64,000 nt of DNA from assembly GCA_025728315.1 (NCBI GenBank), contig JAOBJW010000001.1, positions 124,001 through 188,000 on the forward strand, in the 5' to 3' direction. Under the pieces are notes generated by a model that was given only the letters and a program-made list of their open reading frames with translations, made no database searches and was not told the origin of the DNA. Shown one piece after another: positions 45,158 to 55,421 of this stretch. Every line of letters starts with the position of its first letter. Position 1 is the first letter of the stretch. Made by a program: the position numbers and the translations under genes. This stretch comes from Candidatus Lightella neohaematopini (lineage in GTDB: Bacteria > Pseudomonadota > Gammaproteobacteria > Enterobacterales > Enterobacteriaceae).

Positions 45158-46111
45158 TTGAAACAACTAAAATTTTTAAAAAAAAGTATTAATTTATCTA
45201 TAGATACTGGCAATATTAATTATATTAAACATTATATGGTTGATCATGTAACTACAAATCCATCAATAATTTTTAAAATTATTAATTCTTATAGTTATAG
45301 GAATCTTTTAGATAATGCAATATTGTACGCAAGAAAAAAAAGTATTTTTTTAACAAGAAGAATAAACTATGCTATAAATAAGTTTTTAATTAATTTAATT
45401 AATAAAGTTTTAAATATTATATCTGGTACTATTTCTGTAGAAATAGATGCTAGATTTTCTTTTAATATTGATTTATGTATAAGAAAAGCACAAGAATTAA
45501 TAAATATGTGTAAGGAATATGGTATTGATAAATCACGTATTTTAATAAAAATAGTTTCTACTTGGGAAGGAATAAAAGCAGCTGAAGAACTTCAAAAAAG
45601 TGGTATAAATTGTAATTTAACATTAATATTATCTTTTATTCAGGCTAGAGCTTGTGCTGAAGCTGGAGTATATTTAATATCTCCTTTTATTAGTAGAATT
45701 AATGATTGGTATATTAATAATAAGGGTAATAATCATAATATTAATTATGATTACGGCGTACATTTAGTAAAAAAAATAAATAAATTTTATAAGTACTATA
45801 ATTATAAAACAGCAATAATGGGGGCTAGTATACGTAATATTGATCAAGTTGTTTCATTAATTGAATGTGATTATTTAACAGTTCCTCCAAATATATTATC
45901 TAAATTAGAAAATATTAGCTTTATAAAAAATTCTATAATTAATAAATATAGTTGTAACAGTAAAAATAAATTACCATATATATCAGAAAATGAATTTAAA
46001 ACTAAATGTAGTAAAAATCTAATTATTATGAATAAATTATATGAAGGAATAAATAAATTTATTTCAGATCAAATTAATATAGAATATTTTTTGGCATCTA
46101 AGTTGTATTAA
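45158..46111 (+). CDS. talA: transaldolase (TTG start)
   Basis: Transaldolase transfers dihydroxyacetone units in the non-oxidative pentose phosphate pathway. The Schiff-base lysine lies in RILIKIVSTWEG; DHVTTNPSIIF near residue 28 and GINCNLTLILSF near 150 are family signatures. It has 317 residues (E. coli 316-317). The only start compatible with the homologous N-terminus (SINLSIDTGNI matching TTVVADTGDI) is TTG at 45158. An ATG 7 bp upstream is in another frame and soon stops. tktB follows, so the enteric talA-tktB order suggests talA. Confidence 0.94.
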   Translation: MKQLKFLKKSINLSIDTGNINYIKHYMVDHVTTNPSIIFKIINSYSYRNLLDNAILYARKKSIFLTRRINYAINKFLINLINKVLNIISGTISVEIDARFSFNIDLCIRKAQELINMCKEYGIDKSRILIKIVSTWEGIKAAEELQKSGINCNLTLILSFIQARACAEAGVYLISPFISRINDWYINNKGNNHNINYDYGVHLVKKINKFYKYYNYKTAIMGASIRNIDQVVSLIECDYLTVPPNILSKLENISFIKNSIINKYSCNSKNKLPYISENEFKTKCSKNLIIMNKLYEGINKFISDQINIEYFLASKLY

Positions 46112-46176
46112 TTAATATAATAATACAATTTTTGATCTTAATTATTTTAGTTAAATAGATATCAATTGAAATATTT

Positions 46177-48165
46177 ATGATAAGTAGAAAAATTTTAGCA
46201 AATGCTATTCGTATATTAAGTATTGATGCTATACAAAATGCTAACTCTGGTCATCCTGGAACTCCTTTAGGTATGGCTGATATAGCTGAAGTACTTTGGA
46301 GAGATTATATAAATCATAATCCATTAAATCCATTTTGGTTTAATAGAGATAGATTCGTTTTATCTAACGGTCATAGTTCAATGTTATTATATGCAATATT
46401 ACATTTAACTGGTTATGATATTTCAATAAATGACTTAAAAAAATTTCGTCAATTATATTCTAATACTCCTGGTCACCCAGAATACGGTATAGGAGTTGAA
46501 GTAACTACAGGGCCATTAGGACAAGGATTCGCAAATGCGGTTGGTTTAGCTATCGCTGAAAAATTATTATCAGCAAAATTTAATAAACCAAATTATGACA
46601 TTATAGATCACTATACATATGTTTTAGTTGGTGATGGATGTATGATGGAAGGAATATCACATGAAGCAGGATCGTTAGCTGGAGTAATGCAATTAGGTAA
46701 ATTAATTGTATTATATGATAGTAATAATATATCAATAGATGGTGATACTAAAGATTGGTTTGTTGATGATACAGCATTAAGATTTAAATCTTATCGTTGG
46801 CATGTTTTAGATAACATAAATGGACATAATAGTAAAGAAATTAGTCAAGCAATAAAACTTGCACAAAATATTACTGATAAACCATCATTAATTATTTGCA
46901 AAACTATTATTGCATTTGGATCACCTAATAAAAGTGGTAAGTCTATTTCTCATGGCTCTCCATTAGGAGAAGAGGAAAATGTTAAAGTAAGAAAGTCATT
47001 AAACTGGTACGATATGTCTTTATTTAAAATTTCAGAAAAAATTTATAGTTTGTGGAACGCTCGCAATATAGGTAGACAAAAAGAATTAGATTGGAATAAT
47101 AAATTAATACAGTACACTAGACATTATCCTCATTTGGCTAAAGAATTAAAAAGACGAATAATAAGTAATTTGCCAAAAAATTGGATTGATGTTAATAATC
47201 ATTTAATTAAAAAATTTTTAAAAAATAATCATAATTCTTCTACAAGACATATATCTCAAAAGATATTAAATTATATTGGTGATTATTTGCCAGAATTAGT
47301 TGGTGGATCTGCAGATTTATCAGTTAGTAACTGTGTCTTATGGTCTAAGTCTAAATCTATTAATAGTAATATTTTTGGTAATTACATTAATTATGGAGTA
47401 CGTGAATTTGGTATGACTGCAATTGCTAATGGTATATCATGTCATGGTGGGTTATTACCATATACTGCTACATTTCTAGTATTTTCTGATTATGCAAAGA
47501 ATGCTATACGTATGGCAGCTTTAATGAAAATACGTCATATTATGATATATACCCATGATTCCATAGGCGTAGGAGAAGATGGGCCTACACATCAGCCAAT
47601 AGAACAATTATCAAGTTTACGTATTATACCCAATTTAGTAGTTTGGAGACCATGTAATTATATAGAGACATTATTTTCATGGAAATTTGCTATTGAGTAT
47701 CAGGGTCCTACTGTTTTAGTTTTATCTAGACAAATAATAAAACAAAAATATAATGTACCAAAAGTTGAATTATCAAATATTATTAAAGGAGGTTATATAA
47801 TAAGAGATTGTATTAGATTACCTGAATTAATAATTATTGCTACAGGATCAGAAGTTATATTAGCAATTGAAGCTTATTACTTATTAAGTCAGGAAAATTA
47901 TAATATTCGTGTAGTATCATTACCATCAACTAATATTTTTGATTTACAAAATAATGATTATAAAGATCATGTATTACCTAATTTAGTAACTAAACGTATT
48001 GCTATAGAAGCTGGTATTAGTGATTTTTGGTATAAATATGTTGGTATTAATGGAATTGTTATAGGAATTAATGAATTTGGTAAATCAGCTAAGGCAGAAG
48101 ATTTATTTAATTTATTTAAATTTAATGTCAGTAATATTGTTAATCAAGCAAAGAAACTATTGTAA
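46177..48165 (+). CDS. tktB: transketolase
   Basis: Transketolase moves two-carbon units with thiamine diphosphate. NANSGHPGTPLGMAD (residues 21-35), the ThDP motif GDGCMMEGISHEA (near 155), FLVFSDYAKNAIRMAA and the GVGEDGPTHQP block near 467 are intact. It has 662 residues, the E. coli length. With talA it forms the non-oxidative pentose phosphate branch that supplies ribose-5-phosphate and erythrose-4-phosphate, the latter feeding shikimate (aroQ) and aminobenzoate (pabB). The symbol rests on talA-tktB-dapE synteny. Confidence 0.97.
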   Translation: MISRKILANAIRILSIDAIQNANSGHPGTPLGMADIAEVLWRDYINHNPLNPFWFNRDRFVLSNGHSSMLLYAILHLTGYDISINDLKKFRQLYSNTPGHPEYGIGVEVTTGPLGQGFANAVGLAIAEKLLSAKFNKPNYDIIDHYTYVLVGDGCMMEGISHEAGSLAGVMQLGKLIVLYDSNNISIDGDTKDWFVDDTALRFKSYRWHVLDNINGHNSKEISQAIKLAQNITDKPSLIICKTIIAFGSPNKSGKSISHGSPLGEEENVKVRKSLNWYDMSLFKISEKIYSLWNARNIGRQKELDWNNKLIQYTRHYPHLAKELKRRIISNLPKNWIDVNNHLIKKFLKNNHNSSTRHISQKILNYIGDYLPELVGGSADLSVSNCVLWSKSKSINSNIFGNYINYGVREFGMTAIANGISCHGGLLPYTATFLVFSDYAKNAIRMAALMKIRHIMIYTHDSIGVGEDGPTHQPIEQLSSLRIIPNLVVWRPCNYIETLFSWKFAIEYQGPTVLVLSRQIIKQKYNVPKVELSNIIKGGYIIRDCIRLPELIIIATGSEVILAIEAYYLLSQENYNIRVVSLPSTNIFDLQNNDYKDHVLPNLVTKRIAIEAGISDFWYKYVGINGIVIGINEFGKSAKAEDLFNLFKFNVSNIVNQAKKLL

Positions 48166-48177
48166 AAATTTATATTA

Positions 48178-49329
48178 ATGGATAATTTTAATATATTAAA
48201 TTCAGTATTATTCTTAACAAAAAAATTAATTAAAAGAAAATCTATTAGCCCAATTGATAATGGTTGCCAAAAAATTTTAATAGATAGATTAAATAAATTA
48301 GGTTTTGTAATTAAATTACTTCCTAGTAAAAGTACTAGTAATTTTATTGCTTGGCATGGTAATAAAGAACCAACTTTAGCATTTTCTGGTCATACTGATG
48401 TAGTTGGTCCTGGAAATATTTATAATTGGTATTTTAATCCTTTTAATCCTACTATATATAATGGAATGTTATATGGTAGAGGTTCCGTAGATATGAAAGG
48501 AGCATTATCAGCTATGATAATAGCAACAGAGTATTTTTTAAAATATAATCCACATCATTTAGGTACTTTATTGTTTCTGATTACTTCTGATGAAGAATCA
48601 GAAGCTACCAATGGTACTATTAAAATAGTTGATAAATTAATTAGTATAAATAAAAATATAAACTATTGTATTATTGGAGAACCATCTAGTATTTATAAAT
48701 TAGGTGATAATATAAAAAATGGACGTAGAGGATCATTAACTTGTAATTTAACTATTTACAGTAAACAAAAACATGTTGCTTATTGTAGTATTTTAAATAA
48801 TCCTGTTTATCAAGTAATAAGTATAATTCATCAAATCTCAAAAATTATAGAAAATTTAAATTTATCAAATTTAATGACACCACCAACTACTTTTCAAGTT
48901 ATTAATATTACTACTAATAATAGTTATATTAATACAACTCCAAAAAGAGTAATAATACAACTTAACTTTCGTTTTAATTATAAACTTAAAGTATCTATTA
49001 TTAAGAATAAAATTGAATTGTTGATTAATAAATATAATTTAGATTATGAAATTAATTGGATAGTATCTAGTAATGCTTTTATTAGTCATACTGGTAAATT
49101 ATTAAATATAGTTAAAGAAGCAATTAATTTTTATCAAGGTATTGTTCCTAGTATTAATAATAATGGTGGTACTTCTGATGGAAGATTTATTAATAAATTA
49201 GGAACTCAAATAATTGAATTAGGCTTAATAAATAAAACTATTCATCAGGAAAATGAATGTGTAAGTATAATTGACCTGCAACAACTAGTAAAAATATATT
49301 ATCGTATTATAGAGAACATATTAACTTAA
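48178..49329 (+). CDS. dapE: succinyl-diaminopimelate desuccinylase
   Basis: DapE frees LL-diaminopimelate for lysine and peptidoglycan. The zinc ligands lie in SGHTDVVGPG (near residue 67), GRGSVDMKG (near 100) and TSDEESEA (catalytic Glu, near 134), then GEPSS and the C-terminal IHQENECVSI. It has 383 residues (E. coli 375). In the dimerisation lid, the family GHVAYPH reads KHVAYCS, a divergence at a usually conserved site. It follows tktB by 12 bp. Confidence 0.95.
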   Translation: MDNFNILNSVLFLTKKLIKRKSISPIDNGCQKILIDRLNKLGFVIKLLPSKSTSNFIAWHGNKEPTLAFSGHTDVVGPGNIYNWYFNPFNPTIYNGMLYGRGSVDMKGALSAMIIATEYFLKYNPHHLGTLLFLITSDEESEATNGTIKIVDKLISINKNINYCIIGEPSSIYKLGDNIKNGRRGSLTCNLTIYSKQKHVAYCSILNNPVYQVISIIHQISKIIENLNLSNLMTPPTTFQVINITTNNSYINTTPKRVIIQLNFRFNYKLKVSIIKNKIELLINKYNLDYEINWIVSSNAFISHTGKLLNIVKEAINFYQGIVPSINNNGGTSDGRFINKLGTQIIELGLINKTIHQENECVSIIDLQQLVKIYYRIIENILT

Positions 49330-49332
49330 AAA

Positions 49333-50700
49333 TTATAAACCAGCAACGTTCATATTATTAACTAATAATGATCCACATTTAATATTACCTCTTAATTCAA
49401 TATCATTACTAATACTACTAATATTACTAAACATATCACTTAGATTACTAGCAATAGTTATTCCACTTATTGGATAAGAAATACAACCATTTTTTATTAA
49501 AAATCCGAATGCTCCTTTAGAATAATTACCATTATTAATATTTACTTCATGCCCCATTAATTCTGTTACTAATATACCATTATGCATTAATTTTAATAAA
49601 TCACTAAAATTAATATTATTATTTGTTACATACCAGTTATAAATTCCTCCAGCATGCCCATTATTGTTAAGATTCAATTTTCTAGATGAATAACTATCTA
49701 ATAACCAAGTATTTAGCACCCCATTTTTTATAATAAAAATATCATTAGTTTTTACTCCTTCATAATCAAACGGAGTTGATCCAAGTTCATATGGAATATT
49801 AGGGCGTTCAATAATATTTAACCAACTAGGAAATATAATTTTTCTAAATTTTTTTATTAAAAAAGTAGATTTTTTATATACATTATATCCATTAATAGCT
49901 TTTGCTAAGTAATAAAATAATTCAGTAGCTACTTCTGATAAAAATATTACAGGATATCTTTTAGTTTTTATTATATTAGAATTAAGTCTTTGTATAGCAC
50001 GATATGCTGCTCTTTCACCTACTATAGTATATGGTTCTAATTTATTAAAATCAGAATTTATAGTATAATAATAATCTCGTTCCATACTATTATTATTTTT
50101 TGCAATTACCTGACAATGCATTTGATAACAACTATAAGTATAACTTTGTAACATACCATAACTATTACCAAATGTTCGTGTATTGTAATAGTAATTAAAA
50201 TATCCATAAGTACTATTGATTAATTTACTATATTTTTTAGCTGATTGTTCAACTAAATTTATTAGATCTATACACTTATTAGATGTTAATTTATATGGAT
50301 TAAATAAACTTAAATTTGGTATTTTATTGATAGCTAATTGTTTTAAGTCTGCTAGATCATGAGCATCATCTGGAGATAAATGTTTTGTTACAACAATTAA
50401 GTTATGTACTATTTTAATTAATTCTTTTAATTTAGTATTACTTGATGAAGTACTACTTTTTTTATTTTTAAAAAAAATATCAATAGTAATATTACTATGA
50501 TTATGCGATTTAATATATTCTATTTTATTATTATATGTACTAAATGTACTACCAATAGTAGTAATAAAATTAATTGCTGCAGTAGCAGAATAACCACTAA
50601 CTAGTGTTAGTAATTCGTTAATAATTTTTTTTGCATAATAGATTTTTTCTTTTATTTCTAATAAATCAATCATATTAATTTTATTAACCATATTTAACAA
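49333..50700 (-). CDS. pmbA: metalloprotease subunit TldE (PmbA)
   Basis: PmbA/TldE pairs with TldD (at 59 kb) in a protease that degrades unfolded peptides and matures some peptide antibiotics. The 455 residues (E. coli 450) match through FGNSYGMLQSY, ERDYYYT, STPFDYEGVKT, NGHAGGIYNW and LMGHEVN...GNYSKGAFGF. It lacks HExxxH, as TldE subunits do; the zinc site is in TldD. Several in-frame ATGs lie in the first ten codons, so the exact start is uncertain. It converges on dapE with a 3-bp gap. Confidence 0.94.
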   Translation of the reverse strand: MLNMVNKINMIDLLEIKEKIYYAKKIINELLTLVSGYSATAAINFITTIGSTFSTYNNKIEYIKSHNHSNITIDIFFKNKKSSTSSSNTKLKELIKIVHNLIVVTKHLSPDDAHDLADLKQLAINKIPNLSLFNPYKLTSNKCIDLINLVEQSAKKYSKLINSTYGYFNYYYNTRTFGNSYGMLQSYTYSCYQMHCQVIAKNNNSMERDYYYTINSDFNKLEPYTIVGERAAYRAIQRLNSNIIKTKRYPVIFLSEVATELFYYLAKAINGYNVYKKSTFLIKKFRKIIFPSWLNIIERPNIPYELGSTPFDYEGVKTNDIFIIKNGVLNTWLLDSYSSRKLNLNNNGHAGGIYNWYVTNNNINFSDLLKLMHNGILVTELMGHEVNINNGNYSKGAFGFLIKNGCISYPISGITIASNLSDMFSNISSISNDIELRGNIKCGSLLVNNMNVAGL

Positions 50701-50846
50701 TAAATACTTTTAGTAGTTTTTTATATATTAAAAATATTAATTCAATAAAAAATATCTTTACTAATTTATAATTAGTAAATCTTTTGAAATTATTTTTCAT
50801 ATGCAAATTTATCATAATTAAGTATTTTAATAAAAAATATTACTAA

Positions 50847-51500
50847 CTAAATATATATTGGTACTATATTTTTTAATTTAGTTAATTTATTTACATTAAA
50901 TTTATTTATCACTAACGCACACATATCTAATATATTACAATTATTACTATTTAGTATAGTAAATTTATTACTTATAGATTTTTTTCTAGGATATAAAAAC
51001 CAAAAATTACCAGTTAATACCCAATTACCTAATAAGTTATTACAAAAAGCTACAATATCTTTAATATCTAATAAAATAATTTTATTCTTTAAATACCAAT
51101 TATTACTATTTTTACAATACTTAGCAACATATAATTTATTATTATATGCATAGTTAGCAACTAATATCTTTTTAATCTTAGTACAACGCCATGCTCCTTC
51201 GGCTAACACAACAAGATTAGATATACTAATTAATGGTATATTATTACTAAATGATAATCCTTGAGCTATACTATTAATTATTCTAATTTTAGTAAAACTA
51301 CCTGGCCCATTATTAAATGCTAACGCATGTAGTTCTTTTAAAGAAATATTGGAAGTAAAAAAAACATTATTAATTGTTGTTAATAAATAATTAATGTAAT
51401 CATTGTTATTTATTGTAATACCACATAATATTATATTATATTTATTTATTAAAGCTATCGAATAATCAGTTGTTGAATTATTAATAATTAGTATATTCAT
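50847..51500 (-). CDS. tsaB: tRNA threonylcarbamoyladenosine biosynthesis protein TsaB
   Basis: TsaB is the scaffold partner of TsaD in making t6A37 of ANN-reading tRNAs, an essential modification. NNGPGSFTKIRI near residue 67 matches the family GRGPGSFTGVRI, and GLSFSNNIPLISISNL matches the following segment. It has 217 residues against 231, with a shortened C-terminus after PIYI. It is divergent from pabB across 64 bp and ends with TAG. Confidence 0.92.
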   Translation of the reverse strand: MNILIINNSTTDYSIALINKYNIILCGITINNNDYINYLLTTINNVFFTSNISLKELHALAFNNGPGSFTKIRIINSIAQGLSFSNNIPLISISNLVVLAEGAWRCTKIKKILVANYAYNNKLYVAKYCKNSNNWYLKNKIILLDIKDIVAFCNNLLGNWVLTGNFWFLYPRKKSISNKFTILNSNNCNILDMCALVINKFNVNKLTKLKNIVPIYI

Positions 51501-51564
51501 AATTAAAATATATTATACTAATTTTAGTTGTATTTTAAATATAAATTTAATACTATTATAATAT

Positions 51565-52935
51565 ATGTCATTAAATTTAATAACTTTACCATACAAAGAT
51601 AATTTTTTATTATCTTTATTACTAAAATTATATGATAAACCATGGACAATGTTATTACATTCTGGAGGAAGTAATAATCAAAATTGTCGTTATGATATTT
51701 TTGTAACTGATCCAATAATTAAATTGGTTACATATGGAAAAATAACTAAAATACAATATAAAAGTAATATTTTATTTAGTAATAAAGATCCTTTTTTATT
51801 AGTTAATAACTATTTAAATAAATTAAAAATTAAAACTAGTTTTAATAGTGAAATACCATTTCAAGGTGGAGCGGTTGGTATCTTTGGTTATGATTTAATA
51901 CGTAATATTGAATATATACCCACAATTACTAAAAATGATATATATATTCCAGATATGATAGTTGGTATTTATAATTGGGCTATAATAACTGATCATAAAA
52001 GGAAAATTAATATTTTAATTGGTCATAATAATTTAAGTAAAATATTGAGTAATATTAAAATATTAATAAATAATAATATTAAAATTAATACTAATTTTTC
52101 AGTAAAATCATGGAAATCTAATATGACTTTATCTGAATATAAAAATAAATTTAATTATATCAAGCAATGTCTATATTCTGGTGAATGTTATCAAGTATGT
52201 TTAGCACAACGATTTAGTACTATATATTATGGAAATGAAGTAATTGCTTTTAATAAATTATTAAATCATAATCAGGCTCCTTTTTCAGCTTTTATAAAAT
52301 TTGATAATTGTTCTATTATTAGTTTATCTCCAGAAAGATTTATAAAAGTAAATAATGGAAATATTACTTCTAGCCCAATTAAAGGTACCATAAAAAAATT
52401 AGATAACATTAATGATAATAATTTACAAATTACTAAATTACTAAATTCTACTAAAGATAAAGCCGAAAATATTATGATTGTTGATTTAATACGTAGTGAT
52501 ATTAGCAAATTATCTATACCTGGCAGTGTGTATGTATCATCATTATTAAAATTAGAAACTTATAAATCTGTACATCATATAGTCAGTACTATTAATGCTA
52601 AATTAATGAAGCAATATAGTAATCTTGAACTATTAAATTCATGTTTTCCTGGTGGATCAATTACTGGAGCTCCTAAATTAAAAGCTATAAATCTTATAGA
52701 ACAATTAGAACCTAATAGAAGAAATTTATGGTGTGGTAGTATTGGTTATATTAGTTATTGTGGTAATATGGATACTAATATTAGTATTAGAACCTTAATT
52801 ATGAATAATAATAAAATTTATTGTTCTGTTGGTTCTGGTATTGTATTAGATAGTGATGTAAAATCTGAATTTGATGAAATGTTAGCAAAAGTCGATTCAA
52901 TTATCCCTATATTAAGTAAAAATAATTTTTACTAA
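51565..52935 (+). CDS. pabB: aminodeoxychorismate synthase component I
   Basis: PabB aminates chorismate on the way to p-aminobenzoate, with PabA supplying ammonia. HSGGSNNQNCRYDI, the tryptophan-site PFQGGAVGIFGYDL, SLSPERFIK, the catalytic-lysine SPIKGTIKK, FPGGSITGAPK and GSIGYISYCGNMD match E. coli along its length (456 against 453 residues). Minor divergences are GECYQVCLAQ (usually QVN) and IRSD (usually RND). pabA is not in the window. pabC is at 37.9 kb, so folate precursor synthesis is retained. It converges on udk with a 3-bp gap. Confidence 0.95.
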   Translation: MSLNLITLPYKDNFLLSLLLKLYDKPWTMLLHSGGSNNQNCRYDIFVTDPIIKLVTYGKITKIQYKSNILFSNKDPFLLVNNYLNKLKIKTSFNSEIPFQGGAVGIFGYDLIRNIEYIPTITKNDIYIPDMIVGIYNWAIITDHKRKINILIGHNNLSKILSNIKILINNNIKINTNFSVKSWKSNMTLSEYKNKFNYIKQCLYSGECYQVCLAQRFSTIYYGNEVIAFNKLLNHNQAPFSAFIKFDNCSIISLSPERFIKVNNGNITSSPIKGTIKKLDNINDNNLQITKLLNSTKDKAENIMIVDLIRSDISKLSIPGSVYVSSLLKLETYKSVHHIVSTINAKLMKQYSNLELLNSCFPGGSITGAPKLKAINLIEQLEPNRRNLWCGSIGYISYCGNMDTNISIRTLIMNNNKIYCSVGSGIVLDSDVKSEFDEMLAKVDSIIPILSKNNFY

Positions 52936-52938
52936 AAA

Positions 52939-53580
52939 TTATTTAAAAAATTGACTAATTTTTGCTTTTAAAATATCTATTGCTACTCTGTTTTTTCCTC
53001 CTTTAGGTACAATAATATCAGCATATTGTTTAGATGGTTCAATAAATTGAAAAAACATTGGTCTAACTGTTTTTTTATATTGATATATTACTGAATCTAT
53101 TGATCTACCTCGTTCATTAACATCACGTTTAATACGTCTTACTAAACAAATATCTAGTGGGGTATCTATAAAAATAGAAAAATTCATTTCTTTTCTTAAT
53201 TTTATATTAGTTAAAAGTAATATACCTTCTAAAATTATAACTTTTTTTGGTGATAAGTATCTTGTAATTCGTGTTCTTGTATGCTCTGTATAACTATAAA
53301 TAGGTACTTTAATTGGTAATCCGGATTTTAATTTATATATATGTTGTAATAATAAATTATGATCCATAGAATTTGGATGATCATAATTTGTTTTTGTTCT
53401 TTCAATAATTTTAATATTACTTTGATCTTTATAGTAACTATCTTCTGGTATAATACCTATGTTATGATCTCCAACCTGTTCTCGTAGTTCTTTATATAAA
53501 GTACTAGCAATAAGACTTTTTCCAGAAGCAGAAGCACCAGTAATACCAATTATAATACATTGGTTAAATTTATTGATCAT
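52939..53580 (-). CDS. udk: uridine kinase
   Basis: Udk phosphorylates uridine and cytidine in pyrimidine salvage. The P-loop [11 protein letters not shown] is at residues 12-22, PEDSYYKDQ near 45, the [12 protein letters not shown] motif near 66, and RDVNERGRS near 153. It has 213 residues, the E. coli length. Its retention suggests uptake of host nucleosides. It is divergent from metG, to which it is near in E. coli as well. Confidence 0.97.
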   Translation of the reverse strand: MINKFNQCIIIGITGASASGKSLIASTLYKELREQVGDHNIGIIPEDSYYKDQSNIKIIERTKTNYDHPNSMDHNLLLQHIYKLKSGLPIKVPIYSYTEHTRTRITRYLSPKKVIILEGILLLTNIKLRKEMNFSIFIDTPLDICLVRRIKRDVNERGRSIDSVIYQYKKTVRPMFFQFIEPSKQYADIIVPKGGKNRVAIDILKAKISQFFK

Positions 53581-53769
53581 AAAATTAAATATAAAATATA
53601 AAAATATTTTTCATTATAGTAAATTTAATAATAAAAATGAATTAATATATATTTTATAAAATAATTTATTTTGTTTTTTTAATACATATTAAATATAGTA
53701 TTTAACTATTGTATAATAAAATATAAATTATTGTTTTTAATTATAATTTAAAAAATTAAGTAGTTAATA

Positions 53770-55398
53770 ATGGATAAAAAAATACTAGTAACATGTGCAT
53801 TACCATATGCTAACGGACCAATTCATTTAGGTCATATGTATGAACATATACAAGCTGATATATGGGTACGTTATCAAAAATTAATTGGTAATATAGTTTA
53901 TTTTATTTGTGCTGACGATGCTCATGGAACACCAATTATACTGCATTCAAAAAAATTAGGTCTATCTATAGATAATATGATTCATCAAATATATTTAGAA
54001 CATACCAATGATTTACATAAATTTAATATTAATTACGATAATTATTATTCGACACATAGTATTGAAAATAAAGAATTATTAATTAGCGTTTACACAAAAT
54101 TAAAACAGAAAAAATTAATATACAGTGATATAATAGCTCAATTATATGATGTTAAATATAATTTATTCTTACCAGATCGATTTATTATTGGTACTTGTCC
54201 TAAATGTTTTTCTTCTAAGCAATATGGTGATTTTTGTGAAATTTGTAGTACTACATATAACGCACTAGAATTAATAAATCCTAAATCTGTATTGTCTAAT
54301 ACAACTCCAGAAATACGTATGTCTAAACATTTATTTTTTAATTTACCAATATTTAATAATATATTATATGAATGGATTAATTCTGGTGTTTTAGATTATT
54401 GTATAATAAATAAAGTTAAAGAATGGTTTCATGTTGGATTAAAACCATGGAATATATCTAGAGACGCTCCTTATTTCGGTTTTTTGATACCTAAAGAAGT
54501 TAATAAATATTTTTATGTATGGTTAGATGCTTCTATTGCTTATATAAGTACCTTTAAAAATTTTTGTCAAAAAAATAGAAACGTTAATTTTTATGAATTT
54601 TGGTGTGAGCATTCTAATACATACTTATATCATTTTATTGGTAAAGATATTGTATATTTTCATAGTTTATTTTGGCCGGCAATTCTTCATAGTATTAATT
54701 TTCGTAAACCTAGTAAATTATTTGTACATGGACATGTTAATATTAACGGAGAAAAACTATCCAAATCTAAAAATAATTTCATTACAGCTAATTCATACTT
54801 ATCTGTATTAGATGCTGATTATTTGCGTTATTACTATGCTAGTAAATTAACATTAGGTATTAATGATATAAATTTTAATTTAGAAGAATTTGTACAAAAA
54901 ATTAATAATGATATTATTAATAAAATAATTAATTTGGCAGCAAGAAGTGCTAAATTTATAATAGATAAATTTAGTGGATATTTGTCAAAAAAAATATTTG
55001 ATCAAACACTAAATAATATTTTTATTAATTCATCTAATGACATTCAAATAGCTTTTGAACAATTAAATATTAGTTTAGTAATAAGAAAAGTTGTATATTT
55101 AGCTGATTTAGCTAATATTTTTATTCACAACAAAAAACCATGGTTATTAACAAAAAAGGATAATTATCATGATTTACAAGGTATTTGTTCTATGGGTATA
55201 CACTTATTTGCTATTATTATGGCTTACCTTAAACCTATTCTACCTACTTTAGTAGAGAAAACAGAATTATTCCTTAATACTAAGTTAGTATGGGTGGATC
55301 ATGTTAATTATTCTAAATTAATTACTAATAGAATTAATTCATTTACGCATTTAGCAAAACGAATAGAACTAACACAAGCTAAATTAATTATGAAATAG
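53770..55398 (+). CDS. metG: methionyl-tRNA synthetase, without C-terminal tRNA-binding domain
   Basis: MetG charges both Met-tRNAs. The HIGH motif PYANGPIHLGH is at residues 12-22, the zinc-knuckle CPKC...CEIC near 146-161, WLDAS near 255 and the KMSKS equivalent GEKLSKSKNN near 331 (Met replaced by Leu). It has 542 residues against 677 in E. coli: the reading ends with TAG after the anticodon-binding helical bundle, so the C-terminal OB-fold domain that dimerises and aids tRNA binding is lost. Monomeric short MetRS enzymes exist in other bacteria, so it is likely active. Confidence 0.96.
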   Translation: MDKKILVTCALPYANGPIHLGHMYEHIQADIWVRYQKLIGNIVYFICADDAHGTPIILHSKKLGLSIDNMIHQIYLEHTNDLHKFNINYDNYYSTHSIENKELLISVYTKLKQKKLIYSDIIAQLYDVKYNLFLPDRFIIGTCPKCFSSKQYGDFCEICSTTYNALELINPKSVLSNTTPEIRMSKHLFFNLPIFNNILYEWINSGVLDYCIINKVKEWFHVGLKPWNISRDAPYFGFLIPKEVNKYFYVWLDASIAYISTFKNFCQKNRNVNFYEFWCEHSNTYLYHFIGKDIVYFHSLFWPAILHSINFRKPSKLFVHGHVNINGEKLSKSKNNFITANSYLSVLDADYLRYYYASKLTLGINDINFNLEEFVQKINNDIINKIINLAARSAKFIIDKFSGYLSKKIFDQTLNNIFINSSNDIQIAFEQLNISLVIRKVVYLADLANIFIHNKKPWLLTKKDNYHDLQGICSMGIHLFAIIMAYLKPILPTLVEKTELFLNTKLVWVDHVNYSKLITNRINSFTHLAKRIELTQAKLIMK

Positions 55399-55412
55399 AT
55401 TAAACTTAATCT
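55397..55412. repeat. 7-bp dyad at the metG/accC convergent junction
   Basis: AGATTAA (55397-55403) and TTAATCT (55406-55412) form a perfect dyad over the metG stop, 10 bp from the end of accC. It could act as a two-way transcription end but lacks T-runs. Confidence 0.25.
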
Positions 55413-55421
55413 GTAATAAAA

